A program made the position numbers and the translations under genes. Under the pieces are notes generated by a model that was not told the DNA's origin, did not search any database, and worked only from the letters and a program-made list of their open reading frames with translations. From an uncultured Bacteroidales bacterium (GTDB taxonomy: Bacteria > Bacteroidota > Bacteroidia > Bacteroidales > UBA932): 64,000 nt of DNA. Location of the stretch: contig CASFSL010000044.1 of NCBI GenBank assembly GCA_949297365.1, positions 62,001-126,000 on the forward strand, given 5' to 3'. Below, piece by piece: positions 17,866 to 28,413 of this stretch (position 1 is the first letter of the stretch; each line of letters opens with the position of its first letter).

Positions 17866-19059
17866 ATGAGCACAGTACTGGAAAATAGAATCGGCAAGTT
17901 AAAAGGCGACAGGGCCATCTGGGTGATCTTCCTGCTCTTCGCGATGATCTCCCTGGCCGTGGTATACTCCGCCTCCAGTGCCCTGGCATACCGCGGTGAC
18001 ACCACACCGTTCAGCATCATGCTGCGCCAGGCGGGATATTTTCTGGCCGGATTCCTAATGGTACTGCTGTGTTATAAGATACCGCTCAGACTTTACCGTC
18101 TGGGTTCTTACTGGCTGATGCTGGCCGCCATCATCCTGCTGGCGATACCCGTAATAACCCACCAGCTGAGAACGATAACAATCGCCGGCATAAGCATACA
18201 GCCCTCCGAGATAGCCAAGATAGCCATCGTCCTGTATCTGGCCAGGGTGATTGAGGTCTCCAAGTTCGACACTTTCAAGGAATACGCATTGAAGATACTG
18301 CTGCCGCTGGGCACTGCCTGCCTGCTCTGCCTGCTGGGCAGCGTCTCGGCGACCCTGATCATCTGCTTCATATCCTTCATCATCCTCATCTGCTCAAAGA
18401 TACCCAAGAAGTTCGTGCTCTGGACCATACCCATCGTGATAGGAGCCGTAAGCCTGGTATTTGTAATCCACACATTCACAGGCGTATTCTCCAGAATAGA
18501 CACGTTCACGGCCAGAGTGGAAAGACATTTCAGCGACGAGGAAGCCGGGATGAGCGCGGCCGAGCTGCAGGAACTCGAGGACAAGCAGTTCCAGGAAAGA
18601 CAGGCCAGGGAAGCCATCCAGCTCGGCGGCATATTGGGCCGCGGTCCGGGCAACAGCATAAAGCGCGACATCCTGCCCAACGCATACGACGACTATATCT
18701 ACTCGATCATAGTGGAGGAATACGGACTGATCGGAGGAGCCTTCGTGATATTCCTGTATCTGTGGTTCTTCTACCGCTGCCTCAGGATCGCGGCATCATG
18801 TAAGAAAGACTTCTCGCTCATCACCGTCCTGGGGCTGTCCACGCTGATAACCCTCCAGGCTTTCCTGCACATCTTCGTCAACACGGGCATCATCCCCGTC
18901 ACGGGCCAGACCCTGCCGATGATCAGCCGCGGAGGCTCGTCGCTCATCATCATGAGCAGCGCGTTCGGCATCATCCTGTCAGTCAACAGGACTATCGTAA
19001 TCAAGGACATGAAACTCAAAGCACAGAAGGAGGCACAGTCATGCAGCACAGAATCATAA
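17866..19059 (+). CDS. ftsW: Septal peptidoglycan glycosyltransferase FtsW (SEDS family)
   Basis: Polytopic SEDS protein that polymerises glycan strands with the FtsI-type PBP. Nine to ten hydrophobic segments can be counted. The large periplasmic loop (about residues 210-265) contains an acidic, helix-forming stretch. The C-terminal signature VTGQTLPMISRGGSSLI is intact. The dcw position between murD and murG supports FtsW rather than RodA. Its last 19 bp overlap murG. Confidence 0.93.
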   Translation: MSTVLENRIGKLKGDRAIWVIFLLFAMISLAVVYSASSALAYRGDTTPFSIMLRQAGYFLAGFLMVLLCYKIPLRLYRLGSYWLMLAAIILLAIPVITHQLRTITIAGISIQPSEIAKIAIVLYLARVIEVSKFDTFKEYALKILLPLGTACLLCLLGSVSATLIICFISFIILICSKIPKKFVLWTIPIVIGAVSLVFVIHTFTGVFSRIDTFTARVERHFSDEEAGMSAAELQELEDKQFQERQAREAIQLGGILGRGPGNSIKRDILPNAYDDYIYSIIVEEYGLIGGAFVIFLYLWFFYRCLRIAASCKKDFSLITVLGLSTLITLQAFLHIFVNTGIIPVTGQTLPMISRGGSSLIIMSSAFGIILSVNRTIVIKDMKLKAQKEAQSCSTES

Positions 19060-20174
19060 TCAGCGGAGGAGGCACGGGAGGACATATCTATCCCGCCCTC
19101 TCGATAGCCGGGGCTCTCAGAAAGATAGAGCCAGACATAGAGATACTGTTTGTCGGAGCGGAAGGAAAAATGGAGATGGAGAAAGTTCCCGCTGCCGGTT
19201 ACAGGATAATAGGCCTGCCGGTGGCCGGACTGCAGAGAAGACTGACGGCAGCCAACCTGTCCGTGCCGTTCAAGGTACTCAAAAGCGTCTGCAGGGCCGG
19301 CAGAATCATAAAGGAGTTCCGCCCGGACGTAGTGGTGGGGGTCGGCGGATATGCCAGTGCGCCCATGCTCTGGAGGGCAGAGGCAAAAGGCATCCCCACC
19401 CTCATACAGGAACAGAACTCCTATGCGGGATTGACCAATAAGATCCTGGGGAAAAGGGCCCGGAGGATATGCGTGGCCTACAGCGGCATGGAGCAGTTCT
19501 TCCCCGCTGACCGCATCATGATGACCGGCAACCCCATCCGGGACAACATGCACCCCTGCACGGACGAGGAGAGACGGGCGGGACAGGAGATGTTCTCCCT
19601 GGATCCGTCCCTGCCCACAGTCCTGATTGTGGGCGGCAGCGGAGGCTGCGGCACGTTCAACTCCGTAATGAGCACCGCGTGCCGGAAGAACGGAGGCAAA
19701 TTTCCGTACCAGATAATATGGCAGAGCGGCAAAGGATATGCTTCATCCGTCACGGGACTGTTCGGCTCTTTGCAAGGAACTGTTGAAAAAGACGGACTCA
19801 GGATATGCGGCAACGTCCGCAACTGCGACTTCATATCCCGGATGGATCTGGCTTTCGCCGCCGCCGACATAGTGGTTTCCAGAGCCGGAGCCGGAACCAT
19901 ATCGGAGTTGTGCGCCGTAGGCAAGGCCACGATATTCGTCCCCTCTCCCAATGTCGCAGAAGATCACCAGACCCACAACGCCATGGCACTGGTAGACCAG
20001 GACGCCGCCTCCCTGGTATGCGATGACAGAGCCGCCGACGACCTTATCCCGGCCATAGAGGAACTTCTGGCCGACAGGCAGAGGATAGCGGAGCTCGAGC
20101 AGAATATCCTCAGGCTGGCCAGGCCGGACGCGGCTGCGGTCATAGCCGGAGAAGTACTGGCACTGATAAAATAG
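19041..20174 (+). CDS. murG: UDP-GlcNAc:lipid I N-acetylglucosaminyltransferase
   Basis: Peripheral membrane GT-B enzyme that makes lipid II. The donor and acceptor loops are seen as GGGTGGHIYPALSIA (residues 7-21), GVGGYASAP and IVGGSGGCGTFN, with the C-terminal UDP-GlcNAc site RAGAGTISELCAVGKATIFVP near residue 280. Length 377 aa is normal. The start inside ftsW is supported by the immediate GGGTGG motif. Confidence 0.95.
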   Translation: MQHRIIISGGGTGGHIYPALSIAGALRKIEPDIEILFVGAEGKMEMEKVPAAGYRIIGLPVAGLQRRLTAANLSVPFKVLKSVCRAGRIIKEFRPDVVVGVGGYASAPMLWRAEAKGIPTLIQEQNSYAGLTNKILGKRARRICVAYSGMEQFFPADRIMMTGNPIRDNMHPCTDEERRAGQEMFSLDPSLPTVLIVGGSGGCGTFNSVMSTACRKNGGKFPYQIIWQSGKGYASSVTGLFGSLQGTVEKDGLRICGNVRNCDFISRMDLAFAAADIVVSRAGAGTISELCAVGKATIFVPSPNVAEDHQTHNAMALVDQDAASLVCDDRAADDLIPAIEELLADRQRIAELEQNILRLARPDAAAVIAGEVLALIK

Positions 20175-20181
20175 AAAGGAC

Positions 20182-21540
20182 ATGAGCAGATACAGTCACG
20201 TATATTTCATAGGAATAGGAGGCATCGGCATGAGCGCGATAGCCCGGTACTGCCGTCATGCCGGACTCAATGTATCCGGATACGACAGGACACCGTCTCC
20301 CGTGACCGAGGCCCTGGAGAAAGAGGGCATCCCGGTGCATTTTGACAGCAACGTATCGCTGATACCGCCTGTACCGGAGGAGACTCTGGTCATCTACACA
20401 CCGGCCGTGCCCTCTGACATGGCGGAGATGGTCTATGTCCGCGAGCACGGCTACCGCATAGTAAAACGGGCAGAGGCCCTCGGAGAGATAACCTCGGGCA
20501 AGCGGTGTCTGGCTGTCTCCGGTACTCACGGCAAGACGACCACCAGCACCATGCTGGCCCACATCCTCACCGAGTCGGGCGAAGGCTGCACGGCGTTTCT
20601 GGGCGGCATCTCCAAGAACTACGGCACCAACCTTCTGCTGAGTGACAACGACGTCATCGTAGCCGAGGCCGATGAATTCGACCGCTCGTTCCTGCACCTG
20701 CATCCTGAAGCTGCCGTGGTCACATCCATGGACGCCGACCATCTGGACATCTACTCCGACATCGATGACCTGCGGCGCACCTTCGTCAAGTTCGGACTTC
20801 AGACCGGAAAATCCCTGGTGATTAAAAAGGGGCTTGAGGAACGGTTCCGTTCGGCAGGAGCACGCGCGGAGATCCTGACATACGGAAAAGACGGCGACTT
20901 CTACGCCTCGGATATCGTATCGGACGGCACTGGACGCATGTTCTTCACCCTCAACACCCCGTCAGGAGCCTTCAGGGACTTCCATGCCGGAGTGCCCGGA
21001 CTGGTCTACATCGAGAACGCCACAGCCGCGGCCGCGATGGCCATGCTGCACGGAGTGCCCGTGGAAAGCATACGCAAAGCCATCTCCACATTCAGCGGAG
21101 TTGTGCGGCGTTTCGACATAAGGCTCAACATTCCGGGCCATACCTACATAGACGACTACGCCCACCATCCGGCCGAACTGGCGGCCACCATAACCTCCAT
21201 CCGGCAGATCTGGCCGGGACGGAGAATCTGCGGCATCTTCCAGCCTCACCTGTACTCGAGGACAAAGGACTTCTACCCGGAGTTCGCCTCCAGCCTGAGC
21301 CTGCTGGACTCCGTGATACTGCTGCCCATATATCCCGCCCGCGAGGAGCCCATACCCGGAGTGTCATCTGAGATGATACTGGACAGGATAACCCTGCAGG
21401 ACAAGAGGATAATAGAAAAACAGGATCTGCTCGCCGAGATCGGAGACAGGGACACGGATATCCTCGTGACCTTCGGGGCGGGAGACATAGACCGGTTCGT
21501 AACACCCATAGAGAGCCTGCTGAAAGAAAAATATGCTTAA
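20182..21540 (+). CDS. murC: UDP-N-acetylmuramate--L-alanine ligase
   Basis: First Mur ligase, adding L-alanine to UDP-MurNAc. The N-terminal UDP-binding motif is YFIGIGGIGMSAIARYC and the ATP P-loop is VSGTHGKTTTSTML at about residue 114. The central DADHLDIYSD and C-terminal FQPHLYSRTKDF segments are standard. 452 aa. The final 8 bp overlap ftsQ. Confidence 0.95.
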   Translation: MSRYSHVYFIGIGGIGMSAIARYCRHAGLNVSGYDRTPSPVTEALEKEGIPVHFDSNVSLIPPVPEETLVIYTPAVPSDMAEMVYVREHGYRIVKRAEALGEITSGKRCLAVSGTHGKTTTSTMLAHILTESGEGCTAFLGGISKNYGTNLLLSDNDVIVAEADEFDRSFLHLHPEAAVVTSMDADHLDIYSDIDDLRRTFVKFGLQTGKSLVIKKGLEERFRSAGARAEILTYGKDGDFYASDIVSDGTGRMFFTLNTPSGAFRDFHAGVPGLVYIENATAAAAMAMLHGVPVESIRKAISTFSGVVRRFDIRLNIPGHTYIDDYAHHPAELAATITSIRQIWPGRRICGIFQPHLYSRTKDFYPEFASSLSLLDSVILLPIYPAREEPIPGVSSEMILDRITLQDKRIIEKQDLLAEIGDRDTDILVTFGAGDIDRFVTPIESLLKEKYA

Positions 21541-22351
21541 GAAAGTCGTCACATACATCCTGCTGGGCATCGCAGTACTGATATTCTGCGGATACTTCGC
21601 GGCCGCGTCCATCCTCGCACGGAAAGGAGCAAGAGAAGTCATGTGCACCGACGTATCGGTGCGGATTCTGGACAGTGCCGTCAACCGTTTCGTCTCTTCC
21701 GGTGACATAAGGAGCATCCTGACCTCATCCGCTGTCACTCCGATAGGCCGCCCCAGAGACGAGATCAACCTGCACGACATCGAGAACCTGCTCAACAGTC
21801 GCAGCGCAATCAGGAAAAGCGACGCCTCCCTGGCCAACGACGGCATACTGGACATCAGCATCACCCAGAGAAGACCCGTCATCCGCATACAGACAGGCAG
21901 CGGAGCCTTCTACATCGACGACACCGGATATATCTTCCCGTGGGTCAGCACATTCACCTCATACGTACCCATTGTTTCCGGACATATCCCGGTACGTCTT
22001 GAGGAAGGCTACAGGGGAGTGCCTGAAGAGACAGACCGGAAGTGGGTCGGACAGATTATCAGCCTGGCCCAATGGCTGGACCGCCATCCGATGTGGGAAT
22101 CCCTGATACAGCAGATCTACGTGGAGGACAACGGAGACATAGTCTTCTACACATCGGTAGGCGACCAGAAGATAATTTTCGGTGCGATTGAGGATATTGA
22201 TTATAAATTTGCAAAACTGAATGCGTACTACAAACAGATTGTACCCGCATACGGATGGGAGAAGTACTCCACGGTCAATCTGAAATTTTCAGATCAGATA
22301 GTATGCACCGAGCGCAATAAAAAGGACATCATAAAAAGTACGTCAATATGA
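21533..22351 (+). CDS. ftsQ: Cell division protein FtsQ
   Basis: Bitopic member of the FtsQLB complex. One membrane helix lies at about residues 5-27 (VVTYILLGIAVLIFCGYFAAAS). A POTRA-like stretch follows (about 36-110), with the characteristic order of a short strand, a helix with EINLHDIENLLNSRSAI, and ITQRRPVIRI. A beta-rich C-terminal domain completes it. Conservation is low, so the call leans on architecture and position between murC and ftsA. 272 aa, ATGA overlap with ftsA. Confidence 0.87.
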   Translation: MLKKVVTYILLGIAVLIFCGYFAAASILARKGAREVMCTDVSVRILDSAVNRFVSSGDIRSILTSSAVTPIGRPRDEINLHDIENLLNSRSAIRKSDASLANDGILDISITQRRPVIRIQTGSGAFYIDDTGYIFPWVSTFTSYVPIVSGHIPVRLEEGYRGVPEETDRKWVGQIISLAQWLDRHPMWESLIQQIYVEDNGDIVFYTSVGDQKIIFGAIEDIDYKFAKLNAYYKQIVPAYGWEKYSTVNLKFSDQIVCTERNKKDIIKSTSI

Positions 22352-23748
22352 GAAACAGATACATAACAGCCGTAGATATAGGCACGTCCAAGGTGGCGGC
22401 CATAGTGGGAGAAAAGACATCCGCCGGCATAAGGATTGTGGGCTACAGCGAGGTCCCCTCCGACGGTGTGGTCCGCGGAGAGATTCTCAAGAGCCAGAAG
22501 GCGGCCAACGCAGTCTCCGCAGCCCTGCATAACGTCAGAGAGCAGCTGCAGTCCGTCCCCGAGGCGGAGAGCTACCGCATCAGAAAAGTTTACACCAACA
22601 TCTCAGGGCAGAACATCAGATGCGTCTCCGGCACTGTCCACAGAGAACGTCAGGACCCTGAGAGAAGCATCTCCAGAGAGGAGATTGACTCCATGCTCAA
22701 CGAGATGTACATGAGGAAGGTGGAGCCGTCCGAGCAAGTACTGTATGTGGCTCCCCAGTGCTACAACGTGGACGAGCACATGGGCGAGACTGACCCGGAG
22801 GACATGGACGGCCAGGAGATAGACGGGGAATACAAGGTCTTCATAGGCAGGGCCGCAGCTGTAAACCACTGCAAATCCGCCTTTGACCGGCTCAACCTTG
22901 AGGTCAGGGAACAGATTCTGACCCCCATGGCATCAGGAGCAGCCCTGCTCACGGAGGACGAGAAAGAACTGGGCACTGTCCTCGTGGACATCGGAGCCGG
23001 TACTACAGGGGTGCTGGTCTATCAGGCCGACATCCTGCGCTATGCCGCTGTAATTCCGTTCGGAGGAGACTCTGTTACCGAAGACATAAGCCAGACATGC
23101 AGCATCTCCAGAAAGAACGCCGAACAGTTGAAGATACAGAAAGGCACATGCATCAGCGAGTTCGCAAAAGACACTGTACTCACCATAAAGGAGAGCGGCG
23201 TAACAGTGAAAGGTATCCCGTCCAAGCAGCTGAGTTCAGCCATAGAGGCACGCGTCTGCGAGATTCTGGCCACGGTAAGGCACATCATAGAGATATCCGG
23301 TTTCAAGAACAAGCTGCGCAGCAGGGCTGTAATCACCGGCGGTTCCACCAACCTCCCGCTGATCCAGCTCCTGGCGAAAAATATCCTGGGAATGGATGTC
23401 CGCATAGGATTCCCCGACAGCAGTGTAATTACCGGCAACTCCGTAGAACAGGTGTTCCGGCCCCAGGCATCCACCGCCGTAGGCCTGATAATCGAGGGAT
23501 TCCGGCTGGAGGAGCAATCCGGAGACGACGACATCTACGATGATGTTCCTGAAGCATCCGGGACCTGGAGTGAGGCTTCCGAAGAGCTGTTCCCTGAGCC
23601 GAACGGGACAACCGGTTCAGGCACTGCGACAGGCAACGGCGCCGGACAGCCGTCCCGGCCCGGACAGACACAGAAGAAGAAAACCAGGAATCCGTGGGAA
23701 TCATTCAGAAGCCTGTTTGACGGCACGGATGCGGACGACGAAGCATAA
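22348..23748 (+). CDS. ftsA: Cell division protein FtsA
   Basis: Actin-like ATPase that tethers FtsZ to the membrane. It has the phosphate-1 motif AVDIGTSKVAAIVG (residues about 8-21), the second phosphate loop VDIGAGTTGVLVY (about 212-224) and the adenosine segment ITGGSTNLPLI. The protein is longer (466 aa) than E. coli FtsA because of a Gly/Pro/Thr-rich linker from about 400 to 445. It ends with the likely amphipathic membrane helix NPWESFRSLFDG. Confidence 0.94.
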   Translation: MRNRYITAVDIGTSKVAAIVGEKTSAGIRIVGYSEVPSDGVVRGEILKSQKAANAVSAALHNVREQLQSVPEAESYRIRKVYTNISGQNIRCVSGTVHRERQDPERSISREEIDSMLNEMYMRKVEPSEQVLYVAPQCYNVDEHMGETDPEDMDGQEIDGEYKVFIGRAAAVNHCKSAFDRLNLEVREQILTPMASGAALLTEDEKELGTVLVDIGAGTTGVLVYQADILRYAAVIPFGGDSVTEDISQTCSISRKNAEQLKIQKGTCISEFAKDTVLTIKESGVTVKGIPSKQLSSAIEARVCEILATVRHIIEISGFKNKLRSRAVITGGSTNLPLIQLLAKNILGMDVRIGFPDSSVITGNSVEQVFRPQASTAVGLIIEGFRLEEQSGDDDIYDDVPEASGTWSEASEELFPEPNGTTGSGTATGNGAGQPSRPGQTQKKKTRNPWESFRSLFDGTDADDEA

Positions 23749-23768
23749 CATTTCTAAAAGTAAAAGAC

Positions 23769-24980
23769 ATGAACGATTATATATTGCCTGACGGCATCAC
23801 TGAGAACAAGGCCATCATCAAAATCATAGGCGTGGGCGGAGGAGGCTGCAACGCCGCCACCCGCCTGTACGGCGAGGGCCTGGAGAACGTGGAATTCATG
23901 GTATGCAACACGGATAAGGCCGCCCTGGACCTGTCCCCCATACCGGAGAAAATAGTGCTCGGCACCAATCTGACCCGGGGTGGCGGAGCCGGAATGGATC
24001 CCAAGGTGGGGCGGGAAGCCGCTCTCGAGTCCATCGATGAACTCAAAAAATCCCTCGGCCCGAACATTCAGGTGGTATTCATCACCGCCGGAATGGGAGG
24101 AGGGACCGGTACGGGCGCGGCTCCGGTAATCGCCCAGCTGGCCCACGAGGCAGGGATACTCACCATCGCCGTCCTCACCTACCCCGAGGACAGTCAGATA
24201 GGATTCTCCCAAAAAGCATACGAGGGCATCGAGGAGATACGCAACTACACCGACTCGATAATCATAGTGGACAACCAGAAAATGTACGACTTCTACGGTG
24301 ACATGGAAGTGACTTCCGCCTTCGAGAAAGCCGACAACGTGCTGGACGCGGCTGTGCGCGGTATCTATGAGATCATCACCAAGCCGGGATACAAGAACGT
24401 GGACCTGCAGGACGTGAAGACAGTGATGCGCAACAGCGGCATGGCCCTGGTTGGCACGGGCATCGCAGACGGAGAGGACAGGGCCTTCAAGGCAGTGGAA
24501 AGCGCATTCACCTCCCCCCTTCTGAAGGACTTCGACGTGGAAACCGCCAGGAACCTCATCGTCAACATCACCTACAGCCGTACCAATCCTCTTAAGATGC
24601 AGGAGCTGAACGACATCAACGACTACATCACCAAGCGGATAGGTAAGAGCCTGAAGACAAAGAAAGACGGTCTTGACATCGACGACAGCCATCTGTCAGA
24701 CGGCTCGATAAGCGTGACCGTACTGGCCACCGGCATCAAGGTCAACAACACACCTCCCCCGACCACACCGCTGGGTGACGACGAGGACACGGTCGAACTG
24801 AACGGCAAGACCGACAACGGTACCATAACCTTGTCCGCCGGAAGCACGGACACTCTGGACGAGACGCTCAGAGAACTGGACACCGAGCATATCTTCTACT
24901 ATGAGCCCGACTGCAATGTATCGGATCTCATGAGCGAGACCGCCCTGGCACGCAGGGAAAGACTGCGCAGGCAGAACTAA
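23769..24980 (+). CDS. ftsZ: Cell division GTPase FtsZ
   Basis: Tubulin-like GTPase that forms the Z ring. The core shows [12 protein letters not shown]-type nucleotide contacts near residue 20, the tubulin signature [10 protein letters not shown] (about 111-120) and the T7 loop with [12 protein letters not shown] near 280. After about residue 325 comes a short linker and then a tail that does not contain the usual D/E-[IV]-P-x-[FY]-[LI]-[RK] type peptide; it ends [11 protein letters not shown]. 403 aa. The stop overlaps the opposing queA stop by 4 bp, closing the cluster. Confidence 0.95.
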   Translation: MNDYILPDGITENKAIIKIIGVGGGGCNAATRLYGEGLENVEFMVCNTDKAALDLSPIPEKIVLGTNLTRGGGAGMDPKVGREAALESIDELKKSLGPNIQVVFITAGMGGGTGTGAAPVIAQLAHEAGILTIAVLTYPEDSQIGFSQKAYEGIEEIRNYTDSIIIVDNQKMYDFYGDMEVTSAFEKADNVLDAAVRGIYEIITKPGYKNVDLQDVKTVMRNSGMALVGTGIADGEDRAFKAVESAFTSPLLKDFDVETARNLIVNITYSRTNPLKMQELNDINDYITKRIGKSLKTKKDGLDIDDSHLSDGSISVTVLATGIKVNNTPPPTTPLGDDEDTVELNGKTDNGTITLSAGSTDTLDETLRELDTEHIFYYEPDCNVSDLMSETALARRERLRRQN

Positions 24981-26095
24981 TCGACTATCAGCATCGCGTC
25001 ACCGTACATACCGAAACGGTAACCTTCCCTCAATGCCGTCCTGTAGGCGTTCATGACATTGTCATAGCCTCCGAACGAGGCGGCCGACATCAGCATCGTG
25101 GAGTTGGGAAGATGGAAGTTGGTGACTATGGCATCCGGTATGGAGAACTGATACGGAGGGAAGATAAACTTGTTGGTCCAGCCGTCAAAAGGCTTCAACT
25201 GCCTGGTGGTGGTCACCGGTGTCTCTATCGCCCTTACAACGGTGGCTCCAACCGCCAGGACCTTGTGACCGGTATTCCTGGCCTGATTGACAGCCTCGGC
25301 TGTCTCCTCGGGGATTATCACCCTCTCCGAGTCTATCTTGTGCTTGGACAGATCCTCCACATCCACATTGCGGAAATGTCCCAGTCCCATGTGCAGGGTT
25401 ATGAACTTGGCGTCTATACCCTTTATCTCCATGCGCTTGAACACCTCCCTGCTGAAATGCAGGCCGGCCGCGGGAGATGCCACTGCCCCTTCGTTGGCAG
25501 CATAGATGGTCTGGAAACGCTCCACATCGAAAGGTTCCGAATAGATATACGGGCCTGTAGGCTTTACCGGAGGCATACCGTCCCTTTCCCTCTGCGCCTG
25601 ACGGGCCACGAAGACATATTCCGGCACCGGTATCTCGCCCATCGAGTACAGAGTGCTCTTGAACTCGTCGTAGGATCCGTCAAAAAGAAAACGCAGGGTA
25701 CGTCCCCTGGAGGTCGTGTTGTCTATGACCTCGGCCACCAGCGAGTCATTCTCTCCGAAGTAGAGCTTGTTGCCTATCCTTATTTTCCTGGCCGGATCGA
25801 CCAACACGTCCCACAGACGCTGGTCCTTGTTCAGTTCCCTGAGCAGGAAGACCACTATCTCCGCCCCGGTCTTCTCCTTGTTGCCCTTGAGCCTTGCTGG
25901 GAACACCTTGGTGTCATTGAACACAAAGACGTCTCCCTCGTCGAAATAATTTATGATATCCTTGAATATCTTATGCTCAATGTCTCCTGTGGAGCGGTGC
26001 AGAACCAGCATTCTGGACTCATCCCTGTACTCGGCGGGATAAGGCGCGATATTCTTCCTGTAATCCAGGTCAAAACTAAATTGTGAGAGTTTCAT
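24977..26095 (-). CDS. queA: tRNA preQ1(34) S-adenosylmethionine ribosyltransferase-isomerase
   Basis: Penultimate step of queuosine synthesis: moves the ribosyl part of SAM to preQ1 in tRNA. Family segments seen are [37 protein letters not shown] and the [10 protein letters not shown] motif near the middle. At 372 aa it is a little longer than many homologues. It is the last gene of the rpiB-truB-queA unit, 20 bp after truB. Confidence 0.94.
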   Translation of the reverse strand: MKLSQFSFDLDYRKNIAPYPAEYRDESRMLVLHRSTGDIEHKIFKDIINYFDEGDVFVFNDTKVFPARLKGNKEKTGAEIVVFLLRELNKDQRLWDVLVDPARKIRIGNKLYFGENDSLVAEVIDNTTSRGRTLRFLFDGSYDEFKSTLYSMGEIPVPEYVFVARQAQRERDGMPPVKPTGPYIYSEPFDVERFQTIYAANEGAVASPAAGLHFSREVFKRMEIKGIDAKFITLHMGLGHFRNVDVEDLSKHKIDSERVIIPEETAEAVNQARNTGHKVLAVGATVVRAIETPVTTTRQLKPFDGWTNKFIFPPYQFSIPDAIVTNFHLPNSTMLMSAASFGGYDNVMNAYRTALREGYRFGMYGDAMLIVD

Positions 26096-26115
26096 ATACC
26101 CTTTATACGAAATTT

Positions 26116-26847
26116 CTAGTAAAAAGTTTCAAAATCACTTATTGAAAGTGCGTTTTCCAGGCTGAATCCGCCCGAGGCAGTCCTGACAAGACCGGACAGA
26201 TGCGCCCCGCTGCCCAGAGTCACACCCAGATCCCTGGCAAATGCCCGGATATATGTTCCCTTGCTGCACTGAACCGCCACCCTGAGGACAGGCGGCTCAT
26301 AAGAGAGCACCTTCGTACCGTATATTACTATCCTGGCCGCCTTCAGCTCCACCTCCTCACCCTGACGGGCCTTCTCGTATGCCCTGATGCCGTCCACGTA
26401 TTTGGCCGAATACACCGGAGGCAGCTGCATCTGCTCTCCCTGCATACCCTCCAGGGCACTCTCTATCATCTCCGGCGTTATATGCTCATACGGATACACG
26501 GCATCCACCTCCTTCTCCTTGTCGAAGGACGGCGTCGTCGCGCCGAACGTCACATCCGCCACATATTCCTTGCGCTCAGCCTGCAGGGACTCGGAGACCT
26601 TCGTGGCCTTGCCGACACAGATCAGAAGCACCCCGGTAGCCAGCGGATCCAGCGTCCCCGCATGACCCACCTTCACATTCCTGAGTCCGTAGCGTTTCTG
26701 CAGTCCGAACTTTATCTTACGCACGGCATCAGCCGACGTCCAGCCGTAAGGCTTGTCTATCACGGCCACATAGCCGTCCTGATAGAGCTCAGGGGCCAGG
26801 GAAGTGCCGGCCGGCGTCCTCCTGTCTATAACCGAATACGCCCCCAT
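26116..26847 (-). CDS. truB: tRNA pseudouridine(55) synthase
   Basis: Makes pseudouridine 55 in the T-loop of tRNAs. The catalytic aspartate is in the box [16 protein letters not shown] (about residues 61-76). The N-terminal [14 protein letters not shown] and the C-terminal [15 protein letters not shown] motifs are present. Length 243 aa matches the shorter TruB class without a PUA domain. It lies between rpiB (3 bp upstream) and queA. Confidence 0.95.
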   Translation of the reverse strand: MGAYSVIDRRTPAGTSLAPELYQDGYVAVIDKPYGWTSADAVRKIKFGLQKRYGLRNVKVGHAGTLDPLATGVLLICVGKATKVSESLQAERKEYVADVTFGATTPSFDKEKEVDAVYPYEHITPEMIESALEGMQGEQMQLPPVYSAKYVDGIRAYEKARQGEEVELKAARIVIYGTKVLSYEPPVLRVAVQCSKGTYIRAFARDLGVTLGSGAHLSGLVRTASGGFSLENALSISDFETFY

Positions 26848-26850
26848 CCG

Positions 26851-27294
26851 CTACTGCTGTACGGGCGAACCACAAGGAATCTTATTGACCCTCCTGAGGT
26901 GTCTTCCTCCCTCAAACGAACTTTCCAAAAACTTCTCCACAATCCTCTTTGCCAGTTCCACGGATATGAAACGGGCGGGAAGCGAGAGGACATTGGCGTC
27001 GTTGTGCTGACGGGCCAGGGCCGCCAGTTCCTCATTCCAGCAGAGAGCCGCCCTGATGCCCTGATGCTTGTTAAGCGTCATGCTGATGCCGTTCCCGGAG
27101 CCGCACAGGGCGATACCCTGCGACACCTCGCCCTTCTCGACACTCTCGGCCAGAGGGTGTGCCACATCCGGATAGTCCATACTTTCAGGTGAATGTGTTC
27201 CGAAGTCCTTGACCTCATAACCTTTCTCTTGCAAAAATTTCTTAAGCTCCTCCTTCATCTCGAAGCCCGCATGATCCGATGCTATTCCTAACAT
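26851..27294 (-). CDS. rpiB: Ribose-5-phosphate isomerase B
   Basis: Interconverts ribose 5-phosphate and ribulose 5-phosphate. The start IASDHAGFEMKEEL is diagnostic, and the catalytic cysteine lies in ALCGSGNGISMTLNK (about residue 65-79). The length of 147 aa is normal. It is first in the unit with truB and queA, and divergent from galE across 71 bp. Confidence 0.94.
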   Translation of the reverse strand: MLGIASDHAGFEMKEELKKFLQEKGYEVKDFGTHSPESMDYPDVAHPLAESVEKGEVSQGIALCGSGNGISMTLNKHQGIRAALCWNEELAALARQHNDANVLSLPARFISVELAKRIVEKFLESSFEGGRHLRRVNKIPCGSPVQQ

Positions 27295-27319
27295 AATGAC
27301 AGTGAATTAAAATAACCGC

Positions 27320-27346
27320 CAAAATTAGGAAAAATGAGTATATTTG
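27320..27346. promoter_or_regulatory. Divergent -7 boxes for rpiB-truB-queA and galE
   Basis: On the minus strand 27320-27327 reads TAATTTTG, and on the plus strand 27339-27346 reads TATATTTG followed by CAG. Both match TAnnTTTG and lie 25 and 19 bp before the rpiB and galE starts. Their polymerase footprints would overlap. Confidence 0.5.
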
Positions 27347-27365
27347 CAGATAAATTTTTAAGAAA

Positions 27366-28406
27366 ATGAGCAAAGGCAGGGTACTCGTCACAGGAGCGGC
27401 CGGATATATAGGCTCCCACACAACAGTAGAACTCATCAACGCCGGATACGACGTGGTAGGCGTAGACAACTTCTCCAACTCATCTCCCGATATGCTGAAA
27501 GGCATAGAGCAGATAACCGGCAGGCCGCTTCCGTTCATGGAACTGGACTGCAGCGACAGGGATCAGTTCGCCAAAGTATTCGAAAGGTATCCCGACATAG
27601 CCGCGTCCATACATTTCGCCGCCTGCAAGGCCGTAGGAGAGAGCGTACAGCAGCCTCTGAAATATTTCGAGAACAACCTGCGCTCCCTGCTCTACCTCAT
27701 AGAGCTGTCCACGAGAGACGGACACGGAAGAGGCATCGTATTCTCCTCATCATGCACGGTCTACGGCGAGCCGGACCCTGAAAACCTGCCCATAAGCGAG
27801 AACGCTCCGGTGAAGCCGGCGACATCGCCTTACGGACGCACCAAACAGATGAGCGAGGAGATTCTCCATGACTGCGTCACCGCCTACCCGTCCCTCAAAG
27901 TCATCGCGCTCAGATATTTCAACCCCATAGGCGCACATCCTTCCGCCCTCATCGGCGAGATGCCCCTCGGCGTACCGCAGAACCTCGTGCCCTACATCAC
28001 CCAGACCGCAGCCGGCATCCGCAAGGAACTCAGGATATTCGGAAACGACTACCCCACCCCCGACGGCACCTGCATCCGCGACTACATCTATGTCTGCGAC
28101 CTGGCCAAGGCCCACGTAGCCGCCGTAGACAGGATACTGCAGGTAAAGGACTCGGACAGATACGAGATTTTCAACCTCGGCACAGGCACCGGACTCTCCG
28201 TACTGGAACTGGTCAATCATTTCATCCAGGCCACCGGAGTCAATCTGCCTTACAGCTACGCTCCCCGCAGAGCCGGAGACATAGTGAAGGTATGGGCCAA
28301 TCCTGAAAAAGCCAACAAGGTCCTGGGCTGGAAGGCCGGCACCCCCATAGACGACGTACTGCGCTCGGCATGGAAGTGGGAGAAGAAAGTAAGAGGAATT
28401 CAATAG
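27366..28406 (+). CDS. galE: UDP-glucose 4-epimerase
   Basis: Short-chain dehydrogenase-type enzyme that interconverts UDP-glucose and UDP-galactose. NAD-binding motif GAAGYIGSHTTVEL lies at residues 9-22. The catalytic YxxxK is in SPYGRTKQMSE (about 157-161), after SSSCTVYGEP. The RDYIYVCDLAKAHV segment is typical of GalE. 346 aa. No other Leloir-pathway gene is adjacent; the next gene, 7 bp downstream, is a sigma-like factor. Confidence 0.93.
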   Translation: MSKGRVLVTGAAGYIGSHTTVELINAGYDVVGVDNFSNSSPDMLKGIEQITGRPLPFMELDCSDRDQFAKVFERYPDIAASIHFAACKAVGESVQQPLKYFENNLRSLLYLIELSTRDGHGRGIVFSSSCTVYGEPDPENLPISENAPVKPATSPYGRTKQMSEEILHDCVTAYPSLKVIALRYFNPIGAHPSALIGEMPLGVPQNLVPYITQTAAGIRKELRIFGNDYPTPDGTCIRDYIYVCDLAKAHVAAVDRILQVKDSDRYEIFNLGTGTGLSVLELVNHFIQATGVNLPYSYAPRRAGDIVKVWANPEKANKVLGWKAGTPIDDVLRSAWKWEKKVRGIQ

Positions 28407-28413
28407 ACTGAGG

